Assembly: GCF_000003815.2 (NCBI RefSeq)
Contig: NC_049986.1
Span: 11,019,942 to 11,083,941 of the forward strand
From: Branchiostoma floridae
Taxonomy: Eukaryota; Chordata; Leptocardii; Amphioxiformes; Branchiostomatidae
DNA length: 64,000 nt
Direction of reading: 5' to 3'
Part shown: positions 22,148-32,774 of the stretch, in pieces
Layout of the letters: each line of letters begins with the position of its first letter
Numbering within the stretch: position 1 is the stretch's first letter
Made by a program: the position numbers and the translations under genes
Notes under the pieces: generated by a model
Database searches by the model: none
Seen by the model: the letters and a program-made list of their open reading frames with translations, nothing else
Told to the model about the DNA's origin: nothing

Positions 22148-22157
22148 GTGGGCGGGA
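22148..22157 (+). promoter_or_regulatory. GC-box upstream of DHRS1
   Basis: GTGGGCGGGAC at 58-67 bases before the DHRS1 start codon matches an Sp1-type GC-box. The position relative to a transcription start is unknown. Confidence 0.35.
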
Positions 22158-22214
22158 CTACAATCAGTCTATTGACCTGGGTTGACTTTTTTAAAATCCT
22201 GTAGATTGTCGAAC

Positions 22215-25200
22215 ATGCTGTCAGGCAAGGTAGCAGTGGTGACAGGAGCCACCAGGGGAATAGGGAAGGGCATTGCACTGCAGCTGGGGGAGGCAGGAGC
22301 AACAGTCTACATTACAGGTGGGGACTTTGTATTTCCAGTAACTATATCATAGGCATGGTAGTACTACTGTATGAGATTGGCCGTTCCTCAGGTGTTGCAA
22401 CACCTCTTCCGTAAAATAACGGGATCAGCTTGAAGGGTGGTTGAGTATGGCAGAGTATTCCAATCGATAGTAGTTCTTGGGAAATATCAATGTTTGAGAC
22501 AGTCTTTATTAGTCTTAATGGGTTTGCATGAGTTTGGGTGATTATGTCTAGATTGCCTTGGGTTCGACTGCAAGTAGAAATCCACCGGTAGGGCTAGGAG
22601 ATTTTGTCTAGATTTCTGGAGGATGGTAAGTCTGTTGGCTGTTCTTCTATTTTTGAGTGTATCCCAACCCAGTTCCGAGACTAGTTTAGTGGCGCTTGTC
22701 TGAGAATTTGGACGGTTCGGGACATTTGAAGCAAATCCTTGTTCTTGTACTGGATAACACCCCTCATTTGTGTTGGGGCAAACCATCCAGGGTGTAGTGC
22801 TGTTGTTTATGAGATATCAAACCTCAATAATTGGCCAGGTGGTATTGTGGTTATGGTAATTTAACTTCTGGGTTCAAATCCCTAAGTGTTGTCCCCTTTG
22901 GAAAGGCAGTTTCCATCTATTTTTCACTCAGGTCTCACCTGCGGTGAACTTCGGAATTTTTTTGTTTGAATTGCATACCCAGTAAACCACGCACCTTTAT
23001 GTTTGTACTGAAGAGGACAAGGATGCGTATGTGGACAGATTTATGCTATGCCAGCATTTTGAATTATAGAAATACACTGGTCAATAATTGTTTCTGTTTT
23101 GGTTTCTTGGTCTACAGGTCGCACTTTACAGCCCACAGGAAAGGGGACGTCACTGATTGAATGTGCAGAAGAGGTATATGTTAACGTTTATAACGGCAAA
23201 TTGCAAATTTCAGTATTCAATGACTCACATGAACCCATAATTCTTCATTGCAACAAATCAGATAAAACTCACTTAGTAAGTAATGAGAATCAGTAAATCT
23301 TTTTCTCAAAATGAAACATTTCAAGAAGTCTTACCCTATAAGTTAGAACTGTTGAAGTTGGTAGATTTATTATAGTAATAAAAAAATTGATGTCTTACTA
23401 GGTTAACCCACAGATTAAAGTGAACTAGTGTTACATGCTGTGGTATGATTTTTGTGTGGCAGATATCTTTTAATATCAGGAAAACGTGGTGCAAGTTTGG
23501 GCCACCTATAGTTGTAGATATGCATTTCATAAGGGACGTATCACTTGAGTATATCATATCAAGCTACAAGCTGAAATTCAACTTAAACTTGACTGTATTC
23601 TTGAATGTAAGTTCATTTGTGATGGTAGTAATAACTTTATGTTACAATTGTAAACTTTATATCCGTACACAAAATAAAGCGCTTACCACTTCAAGCTTTT
23701 AATAAGTCCTCTGATCCTTCTCAAGTTCAAATGACCCAAATCCTAAGTCACACATCCAGACTGTTAGTGTGACGTCAGGGGTCAAAAGCGATTGGAAGTC
23801 GATATCGGCCCCCGTCTCGGTTGAGGGAATGTTGGTGGGCTCTGATGTAAATGGCTTCTTCTGTCCGGCGTCCTAACCCAGATCGAGAAACGCGGAGGAA
23901 AGTGCATCCCTGTGCAGTGTGACCATGAGAAGGACGATAACATCAAGGCGCTGTTTGATCGGATTGAGCGTGAACAGAACGGACATCTGGACATACTGGT
24001 CAACAATGCTTACAAAGCTGTTACAGTAAGAAAAATTAATTTTCGAAAAAATATTCTCAATGCACAACCTTGGATAGATAGAATTTCACGCTTTGGTAAT
24101 AAAATTTATGATTTACTTTACCGTAAATTTTGGAGGTCCAGCAGTTAAACTTAATGGCGATTTAATTTGTTCTTGCAAATGGCTTTAAGAATGAGTTAAT
24201 TGAATTAGTTCAGTGGAAGTTTGTTAAATTAAGAGTTAAAGCATATATAGCAGAAGCCGCAGCAGTAAATTGCATGGCCTATTTGACAGTGAATTTCGTG
24301 CAATTATCCAGATGGTGTAATAACGCATAGTTATCTACCTGGTTTAGGATTTCGGGATTCCATGCAGTTAACAGAAGTGCGCGTTAATCTGTTGTGCAAT
24401 TAACTGGCTTCTACTATACTACAGTGCTAAATGGTGCTGTGCATCAATTGTTAAATACATTAATAATTTCGAAAAAGCAGCCAGTTTTTAGATTCTTATG
24501 TCTTTTATTATGTCTAGGGTATCTTTGAAAGTGAGAAGAAGTCATTCTGGGAACAAGACCCAGGATTCTGGGATGAAGTGAACAATGTTGGATTAAGGTA
24601 ATAAGTAACAAGGACATAGTAGGACAAAGCATGAAATTAAGATTCTGTTAACGTTTATATTCAGATTCTATCTTCCAGGCATGGTTTCTTGAACAGTGCC
24701 AAATTTCACCTTTAATAGGCGACAGTATAATTCCGGACAAACACTCTAGTTCCAGAAAACCTGAATAATTTCAAAATAGATAGAAGTTCAGATGAATTGA
24801 TGATTTGTAGGTATTATATATCAAAGGATAATGAATATGTAGGTACAGTAACTGTTATGTCTCCATCCATGATGAAAGGTCTGCAGAATCTGGCTCAGAT
24901 TCAGAATCCCAGAATTCTGGGGATTTACTTTTACAGTAGCGGGAAAATAGAGTTTTCGCGGCGGTTTTAAGTTTGTGGTAGCGCGATCGACTGCAGTCTA
25001 ATACAATTATAATATTGGGTGTATTTTGCAGCCAGTAGGCACCCAAAGTGAGGGTAATGAGGCTGTTTAACGTGGTCGAGGCACCTCCATAATTATGGAA
25101 GAATGTTACAGAAATCTCAATTATGTATCATATCATAATAATTTTTCAGAAATCACTACATCTGCTCTGTGTACGCAGCCCGGTTGATGGTCCCGCAGAA

Positions 25201-28200
25201 GAAAGGTCTCATCGTGAACATTTCCAGTCCCGGGGGACTTCAATACGTCTTCAACGTGGCATATGGCATCGGCAAAACTGCAGTATGCTTCAATTTGTTT
25301 TTCTTAGATATATGTAACAGTTATATATATTGTGTGATCAAATGTGTATTACTCTATTACACTTTGGTATTTGTTCTTGGTACCATTTGCAGTGACCAGG
25401 TAAATGATACATGATGATGATCATGTAGGATCATGATCAATTTTGTGAAATATTTCGGTCAAAGACAAATTACTTTAGAAGCTAAGGGCACAACCCGCCA
25501 TACGTGCAATTTGTCCGTACGTTTTTATGGGAGGCCACCTCTGCCATGTATTTCTGAAAACGTTCAGGCTGTGTCATCCGTACTGGCACATGAGGGTGTG
25601 GGGTGGATTTTGTGGACCCGCAGTCCAATGGCACACAAAGTTTTGCCTGCACATAAAGTTCTACGGCGCTTCTGTGTACTCCAAAATCTGTCGGATTTCC
25701 TACAATGTCGGATTCCCTACGAGTTTGTACGGAAGCGGTACTTACCACTTACGGATCCCAAAAGATTGCCCATGTTTTGGCACTTAGACAGCACGTATTT
25801 GCACATACAGCGGGTTGTGCCCTTTAGCTTTGTTATACCTACTAGTAGGCATTCAATAATCAGTATATTTCATTTTTAGTTTGTTGAAAATAACCACAAT
25901 GGTCAGATTTGCCTGAGCGACAGGAGGTACAGTTCAAAGTTGGTAGAACTAGTCATTTACCATTTGATGACAGTCTACGGGGAAGGCTATCTCACAGGGA
26001 GGTATATACATTGTACACGTAGCTAACCTCCATAGTCTGCTGGCTCAATCACTTTGCTGGCAAACCACGAACTAAGGTCTATATGTCTGTGTCTTTCAAT
26101 CTATTTTCCATAATATTGCTAGCTGCATGGTGTTGTAGTGTTGTTGCATTAAGTTCGGATGTATTGTTCTTGTTCAGTTTTGTTCTTTTCATTCTAACAA
26201 TGTGTAGTGTGACCGTATGGCAGCTGATTGTGCACATGAACTGAGGAAGCACAACGTGGCCTTCATCTCCTTATGGCCTGGTGCGGTGAAGACTGAGCTC
26301 GTCACAGACCTCCTTACAGAAAGGCCAGAAAGCGAGGTAACTTTTTCCCTTTCGTCATCCGTCCTGTAACTTTTACCAAGCTGATTTCTGTTGTAAATGA
26401 TAGACATTATTGGCTAGATTAACATTTACCCAAAGATAAGGACTATACAGTAACAATTGTGCTTTTATCCCTCATGATTACTTCAGCATACTGACTGGTA
26501 GGTCAAATAGTTATTTTACAGGGAGAACTGCTTACAAACTTTCATGTTCAATTCTTTTTTTTGTGCAGACCGCTAAAATGTTTGCCAACACCGAGACAGT
26601 TGAGTTTTCTGGGAAGTCCATAGTTCATCTGGCATCAGGTGGGTATTTCAAGTGTTTTTTTAATATCTTTAATTGTAACGCTAGTTGACCTTTGTCCGTG
26701 GGGTAACCTATATCCATTGCATTTCAAAACCGAGTGGGATATAAAATCAGTTTCAAACTGCAATGATTTTCAAAATATTGAAATTTGAAACCACGTCCGT
26801 TGACTTGATATCCCTAAACACCATGTTTGTAGAAACAACGGATAAAGGTCACCCCACAGATAAGGTGAACTAATGTTACCCATGGCCCAAACATCCAAAA
26901 CGTTTCTCGAACTCCATGCTTTGGGGGAGCAGAGAGGTCTGCTGCTCTGTAGAAACAAGAGCTTGAAAAATTATTTCATTTTCCTTTCTACATCTGTTAG
27001 AAATTTGAAACTTCACAATACCACCCGATTGATAAAAAAGGCTAAACTTGTTTGTAACAGAGGCTAATGACATATAACTTTTGGTGATGTTTTTCTTATC
27101 ATAACACACAGACCCAAACATAATGCAGAAGTCTGGTAGAATCCTGTTCACATGTCTGCTGGCTGAGGAATATGGCTTTACAGACATTGATGGTAAGTAT
27201 TGCAACTTTCTACATGAGACACACAAACATGACTGTTACAGATGTTGATAGATATAAAGCACAAGCAATTAAGGGATAATGCTGTGTGTCACATTCAGTG
27301 CTATTGACAGGGAAAGGTGACCCTTTCAGTACCAAGGACAAGAATAGTGTTGCCCATTCAGTACAAAGTACAGGGATAGTGTGACTCATTCAGTACCAAG
27401 GGCAGGGATAGTGTGACCCATTCAGTACCAACGACAAGAATAGTGTTGCCCATTCAGTACTACTGACAGGGATAGTGTGACCCATTCTGAAGAAAGGACA
27501 GGGATAGTGAGTCCCATTCAGTACCAAGGACAGGGATAGTGAGGCCCATTCAGTACCAAGGACAGGGATAGTGAGTCCCATTCAGTACCAAGGACAGGGA
27601 TAGTGAGTCCCATTCAGTACCAAGGACAGGGATAGTGTGTCCAATTCAGTACCAAGGACAGGGATAGTGAGGACAGTACCAAGGACAGGGGTAAGGAGGC
27701 CTATTCAGTACCAATGACAGGGATGGTGAGTCCCATTCAGTACCACGGAGAGGGGTAAGGAGGCCCATTTAGTACCAAGGACAGGAATATTGAGTCCCAT
27801 TCAGTACCATGGACAGGGGTAAGGAGGCCCATTCAGTACCAAGGACAGGGATAGTGAGTCCCATTCAGTACCAAGGACAGGGATAGTAAGGCCCATTCAG
27901 TACCCAGGACAGGTATAGTGTGTCCCATACAGTGCCAAGGACAGGGATAGTGAGTCCCATTCAGTACCAAGGACAGGGATAGTGAGTCCCATTCAGTACC
28001 AAGGACAGGGATAGTGAGTCCCATTCAGTACCAAGAACAGGGATAGTGAGTCCCATTCAGTACCAAGGACAGGGATAGTGAGTCCCATTCAGTACCAAGG
28101 ACAAGGATAGTGAGGCCCATTCAGTACGAAGAACGGGGATATTGAGTCCCATTCAGTACCAAGGACAGGAGTGAGGAGTCCCATTCAGTACCAAGGACAG

Positions 28201-28900
28201 GGGTAAGGAGTCCCATTCAGTACGAAGGACAGGGGTAAGGAGGCCTATTCAGTACCCAGGACAGGAGTGAGGAGTCCCATTCAGTACCAAGGACAGGGGT
28301 AAGGAGTCCCATTCAGTACGAAGGACAGGGGTAAGGAGGCCTATTTAGTACCAAGGACAGGGATATCGAGTCCCATTCAGTACCGTAGACAGGGATAGTG
28401 AGGCCCATTCAGTACCAAGGACAGGGGTAAGGAGTCCCATTCAGTACCAAGGACAGGAGTGAGGAGTCCCATTCAGTACCAAGGACAGGAGTGAGGAGTC
28501 CCATTCAGTACCCAGGACAGGAGTGAGGAGTCCCATTCAGTACCAAGGACAGGGATAGCGTGTCCCATTCACTGCCCAGGACAGAAATAGTGTAATTGTT
28601 CAGTACCAAGGCCAGAGGTAGAGTGACTTGTTCAGTACCAAGAAAATAGTGAAGTCTATTCAGTACCAAGGACAGGTACCTACTGGCTGGTAAAATACAC
28701 CAAATATTATTAGTATTATTATTTTTCTCTAACCTGTATGCTTTTGCTATTGCCATGACACCACAGGGAAGATGCCACTGAACCTCCGGTCAGTAAAGGA
28801 CCTGATGATCATCAGCGGCTTCACCGGATTGGCTGCCTGGACTCCCGCATTTCTCAAACTTCCTGGGTGGCTCATCGCTGCTACTACCCACAAGTTCTAA
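22215..28900 (+). CDS. DHRS1: Dehydrogenase/reductase SDR family member 1, nine exons
   Basis: Nine exons with GT-AG borders join in frame to a 309-residue protein (human DHRS1 has 313): 22215-22317, 23118-23173, 23882-24025, 24518-24597, 25150-25282, 26208-26336, 26569-26638, 27112-27192, 28767-28900. The classical short-chain dehydrogenase signatures are all present: the NAD(P) motif TGATRGIG at residues 10-17, LVNNAY near 92-97, and the catalytic Ser153, Tyr166 and Lys170 (YGIGK). The DHRS1-type stretches GLQYVFNVAYG, CAHELRKHNV and SLWPGAVKTEL support the assignment over other SDRs, as does the C-terminal THKF end. The enzyme is expected to be a membrane-associated NADPH-dependent carbonyl or steroid reductase. 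Introns contain SINEs, MITEs and a large minisatellite, but all nine exons are intact. Confidence 0.95.
22838..22950 (+). mobile_element. tRNA-derived SINE fragment in DHRS1 intron 1
   Basis: A-box-like GGTGGTATTGTGGTTATGG and B-box GGGTTCAAATCCC are followed by TTGTCCCCTTTGGAAAGGCA and a truncated core related to 20905-21120. It is not a functional tRNA: the acceptor stem does not pair. Confidence 0.65.
23395..23434. mobile_element. Right-end fragment of the GTAACGCTAGTTCACC MITE
   Basis: GGTTAACCCACAGATTAAAG and TGAACTAGTGTTAC match the right end of copies at 20758, 26879 and 31309. The left half is not seen nearby. In DHRS1 intron 2. Confidence 0.6.
24249..24412. mobile_element. pogo-like MITE in DHRS1 intron 3
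   Basis: AGCAGAAGCCG at the left and AATTAACTGGCTTCTACTA at the right, with internal AATTATCCAGATGG and GGGATTCCATGCAGTTAAC, parallel the copies at 6392-6803. TA dinucleotides lie at both edges. Confidence 0.7.
24930..25010. mobile_element. Fragment of the TCGCGG-type MITE in DHRS1 intron 4
   Basis: CAGTAGCGGGAAAATAGAG and TTTTCGCGGCGGTTTTAAG followed by GACTGCAGT resemble parts of 20048-20226. Confidence 0.45.
26675..26879. mobile_element. MITE family GTAACGCTAGTTCACC, copy B
   Basis: GTAACGCTAGTTGACCTTTG to AAGGTGAACTAATGTTAC with the family's inner GGGGTAACCTATATCC motif. It lies in DHRS1 intron 7, between exons ending 26638 and starting 27112. Confidence 0.8.
27293..28676 (+). repeat. 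32-base minisatellite in DHRS1 intron 8
   Basis: About 43 tandem units of roughly 32 bases, with consensus words CCATTCAGTACCAAGGACAG and GGATAGTGAGTC. Several unit variants (GGGGTAAGGAGGC, GGAGTGAGGAGTC) are interspersed in higher-order runs. It occupies nearly all of the 1,574-base intron. Reading frames across it on the minus strand are artefacts of the repeat. Confidence 0.95.
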
Positions 28901-28910
28901 GGGGTAAATT

Positions 28911-29100
28911 TCGGTGCTTAGACTGCCTATTCTTAACAATAGGAAACATGGCAGAAAGAGGCTGTCAAAAATCACCTACCTGAGTTTTAGAACATGAAAA
29001 ACAAATGTCGGTATTTAGACTGCCTATTCTTAACAATGGGATACATGGCAGAAAGGTGCTGTCAAAAATCACCTACCTGAGTTCTAGAACATGAAAAACT
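28911..29100 (+). repeat. 97-base tandem duplication
   Basis: TTAGACTGCCTATTCTTAAC and ATCACCTACCTGAGTT recur with a period of 97 bases, two copies, directly after the DHRS1 stop codon. Confidence 0.85.
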
Positions 29101-30183
29101 CACATTGGCATGGTTGTCCGGCCTCTGAAGAGTAATTTGACGACAAAAAAAGAAAAAAAATTACGGCGGAATTATATCATACACCATCAAAACATAGGTG
29201 GTGACCTTTTAACCCCTTTTCACTGCCTTTAAACAACACCAAAACACCTAACTTCTAAGGCCTACTGCAACCACAAATATCATTAAAAATCTGTTATTTC
29301 AACACAATATAGAAGCTACAACCCTTACCTATAATACGCACCTCCAAAATCCAAACATATCCCAAGAAAAACATTTCTATAGCCACTTTGGCCAAGGCTA
29401 CCTAAGCATTCTGAATAGGCTGAAACTGGGTCATCTGCGCAAGTCCGGAAATACCAAAATTTGCCCTAAGGACCTTGATAACTTCAGGATAAAATGGTTA
29501 TGATATGGTACAAGTAAGCATTATAGAAATGATCAGTAACACTGAGGACTCTATGTAAATGCATATAATGTTACAGATGCCTTGTAACATACAGTTTACT
29601 GGTGATGATAATTGTTTGATTTTCAGTGACATCATTTTCTACTAACTGTAAAACATGTGCCAAAAGTAATAGAAATGCTGTTGAAATCTGTTAATATGTA
29701 ATGCCATCAGTCACTACATTATACAAGTAAAATGAAATCAAGACAGAATTGTGACTACTAATCTATTCTGACATGAGATGTACATGTAATTCCTAATGAC
29801 AAGCAGTGTACAAGCAATCTTACATTTCTATGGCTCTTAGTGAAGCAGATTATATGTTGACTATCTTAATTTGGAGCTTGTAATAATGGAACTTTAGAGT
29901 TCTACTAACAGTAGGCATTGATAATGAGTAGAGTAGAGTTGTACGACTTGACAGGTTTTCTGATGTATGATGTAGTGATCTCTGTTCATAATGTAAAATA
30001 TTTTGACCACTGAACTAAAATACCACCTCTTGGTAGCCATCTGGTATTTATCTATTTGAAAAAAGGCTAATCATTTTCATAGATTCAAATAAGAGTCACA
30101 TTTAATAATCTATGCATGATGATAGGTTTACCTCTAGGTAACTAACACAAGTATGAAATCTGAAGGTCATTATGACAATGAAC

Positions 30184-30189
30184 TTTATT
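30184..30189 (-). terminator. Candidate polyadenylation signal for DPM2
   Basis: TTTATT on the plus strand (AATAAA on the minus), about 270 bases beyond the DPM2 stop codon. Confidence 0.35.
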
Positions 30190-30460
30190 AGAAATGACAA
30201 TTGATATTCTTGTTTCATTCTGTCCTTTCACCTGATTTTGAAAGCACCTAAGAACTGTAATGTTACATAACATACATGGGTTGGGATATCAATTAAATGA
30301 ATAGTCAATGTTCAAAAACAATGGCATCAGATCTGAATCATCCAGCGAATTTATGTGTCAGAGTGGATGCTGCATACTTTTCAATCACATGGTCACAACG
30401 CCCCCTATCAGTTTATGCAAAAAACACAGCCTCCACTGGTACTGCAGAACATGTTCACAT

Positions 30461-32142
30461 TCACTTGGCTTTTTTCTTCATCTTGTCTTGTAGCATAACA
30501 TAGCCAAAGAAAGATCCTGTAAAATAAAAATAAAAATAAAAATATAAAGTTTGTTAACATATGAAAATGTATTTTCCCATGCAAAATTCAATAGTTTAAT
30601 TGGCCATCTAAATGACAATATATGTTCAATTGTTGCATAGCCTGTGAACCAAAGAAAAATACAGAGTTATTCTCAGCTAGGTTGAAATATATTCATTTAG
30701 CAGTGCCTTTTTTCAAGAAGTAAGGGTAGGTTATTGGAAAATTGGCAAAAAAGGTGTCTTCAGAACGAAATTTTAGTGGTCAGGTTGGCTGAACAAATGA
30801 CTCTGAGTATCATATGCAGAACTTAACAACAGATTCTTCATTTTTTTACATCTTCCTCTTTAACCTTGGAATTGACTTTCGCATTCTATGACAGTCAATT
30901 TGGTTTCCATTTTCTAAATTTTTTCTTCTGCAATTCATAGCATAATATTTGCTCATTTTGCAGCTACTTTTCATGGCTTACAATATTAAATAATGGTTAA
31001 AAACTTGCTCACATGGATATATGCCATATAATCAAATCAATAATGTTAACCTCTTTGCTATGCCTCGTGTATATGTTCTATAACGCTAGTTCACCTTTAT
31101 TCGCAGGGTAACCTTTATCTGTTGTATACAAGACTAGGGTATTTATGGATATTTAGTCAACGGACGGTGGTTTCATTTAACTGCAATGCCTAGCAAAAAT
31201 GCAATTTGAAACCAATGTCCATCGACTTGATATCCCTATATATATAAAGTCCCTGTTTGTAAGTAAAGCGGACATAGGTTACCTCACGGATAATGGTGAC
31301 CTAGCATTAAGTGTGTAGGGTTATAAGTCTGTTCCTGAACCTGAACCTCTGGACCTAAATCCGGACCTAAACCTCAACATGAGTTTTGATATAAAGCAAT
31401 AGTCCATACCTATAGCACTCAGCGCCACAACTCCTGCTACAGTTGGGATAATCACAGCATATGGTCTGGGTAGGAAGTACTGGTGCACTATGTGGTCATC
31501 ATCTACAAAGGGCTGCAGAACATACAAACAAGGACAGATGCTACTGTAATACATATTGAAGGCAAAGGTAACTTATAGTAACTAATGGTTATGGATATCA
31601 AGATAACACTTGGTCCAAATAAGAATCGTTTACAAGTCAGGCGCCTTCACCTTTGACATATTCATCCACAATTCATCTCTTTTTTCATCCGAATTTTTGT
31701 ATGTGCTGAAATGGCTGGTACTTGCTAAGTACAATTTGCTATATTAAAGTACATGCTCTCAAACTATAACAACGTCATTTTCCTGCATTCTGTTATAGGG
31801 AGCAAAAAAACAAGTAGAAAAAACAGCCGGAGCCTAACCTCTGTTTGGAGAGTAGCGGAGTCTGCGTGAATGGGGGGGATCTTGTTAGCCTGGCGCGATT
31901 ACTAGGCCAGCTAGAAAGGCCTAGTTGACAGCCCAGCCTTTTCAGAAAACCCAGAACTTGGAATGGGGAATGAGTGAGGTTATTCTCTTCCCAAATTACG
32001 TATTTAGCTACTTACATTTGTATCTAATAAGCAATCAGGTGATGGATATACTAGTACTCACCAGAACAACTGTCCAGATGGTGTAGTATGTGAAGATGAG
32101 TGCGCTGAGTGCCACCATCCCCATCCCTACAGCCTGGTCTGA
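30461..32142 (-). CDS. DPM2: Dolichol-phosphate mannosyltransferase subunit 2, 5' end in gap
   Basis: Three minus-strand exons join in frame: 32062-32142 (cut by the gap at 32143), 31410-31512 and 30461-30516, ending at TGA 30461-30463. The visible 79 residues cover almost the whole of this small protein (84 residues in human). DQAVGMGMVALSALIFTYY is the first membrane helix; PFVDDDHIVHQYFLPRPYA is the conserved loop, and the second helix follows; the C-terminus is lysine-rich (KKKAK). DPM2 is an ER membrane subunit that stabilises the DPM1-DPM3 dolichol-phosphate-mannose synthase, supplying mannose for N-glycans, GPI anchors and O-mannosylation. Only the first few residues, including the start codon, are missing in the N run. 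Confidence 0.93.
31081..31309. mobile_element. MITE family GTAACGCTAGTTCACC, copy C
   Basis: TAACGCTAGTTCACCTTTAT to ATAATGGTGACCTAGCATTA, in DPM2 intron 2. An inner AT run (TATATATA) marks a small difference from copies A and B. Confidence 0.8.
31833..31856. repeat. Terminal motif AACCTCTGTTTGGAGAGTA
   Basis: Identical terminal motif to those at 10777-10795 and 50533-50551. The matching left terminus was not identified here, so this is either a partial element or its partner end is diverged. Confidence 0.5.
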
Positions 32143-32242
32143 NNNNNNNNNNNNNNNNNNNNNNNNNNNNNNNNNNNNNNNNNNNNNNNNNNNNNNNNNN
32201 NNNNNNNNNNNNNNNNNNNNNNNNNNNNNNNNNNNNNNNNNN
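32143..32242. other. Assembly gap (100 N) cutting DPM2 exon 1
   Basis: Placeholder gap; it contains the DPM2 start codon, or an intron leading to it. Confidence 1.
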
Positions 32243-32318
32243 ATCACTATTTTTTTGATCACTATTTTTTTGATCACTATTTATTTGATCACTATTTATG
32301 TGATCACTATTTATTTTA
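32243..32318 (+). repeat. ATCACTATTTATTTG microsatellite
   Basis: Five tandem copies of a 15-16-base unit TGATCACTATTTATT with small variants, next to the gap. The repeat is a likely cause of the gap. Confidence 0.9.
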
Positions 32319-32774
32319 ACATCGGCACTGATAACATCTTTAACTTTGGCACGGATAGCATCTTCAATAAACTGACTTCACTGCTACTAACAGAAGCTCC
32401 AACGTACTGACTGTTTTAGAACAGTTAACACAACATTAGGCCTGGTCTAAATTCTGAGCTGGAAGTCCTGCAGAGTCCACACAACTGGAATCCATCAGTC
32501 TCTTTGTTATCTATAAATAACCAACATACATGTCTCTCAAATATGGAATGATTTTCCACAATAACCTTGCATTTACTGTCCACAATATAATTGTCCCATG
32601 AGACTCTTCTCATTCAGCGGGTAATCCACAGGCACAGCGGCACTGGTACAGCGGGTAATCCACAGGAATAGTAATATCCACAATAACAGCAGGTAATCCA
32701 CAAGAATAGTAATCCACTGGAATAATAATCCATAGCAGTTCACAGTCCACACGAATAACAGGTACTCCATCCCC
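32319..32774. other. Downstream flank of the retrotransposon
   Basis: Degenerate tandem words GGTAATCCACAGGAATAGTA fill 32612-32730, just past the pol stop codon. The 3' LTR of the minus-strand element should be here, but I could not match it with any sequence beyond gag, so LTR boundaries are undefined. Confidence 0.5.

Larger units (their letters stand above)
28901..30460. other. DHRS1 3' region and convergent intergenic spacer
   Basis: No coding exon was found. It begins with the DHRS1 3' untranslated region and probably ends with that of DPM2, since the two genes are tail-to-tail. It includes the 97-base tandem duplication at 28911-29100 and is otherwise AT-rich unique sequence. Confidence 0.6.

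Noticed and set aside
22838-22890. Functional tRNA gene
   Set aside because: A- and B-boxes are present but the acceptor stem does not pair and a SINE core follows.
25433-25879. 148-residue frame in a DHRS1 intron
   Set aside because: It lies between confirmed exons, has no recognisable domain, and its other-frame shadows are equally long.
27390-28756. Minus-strand frames rich in ECALSLSLVLNG-like repeats
   Set aside because: They are translations of the intronic minisatellite.
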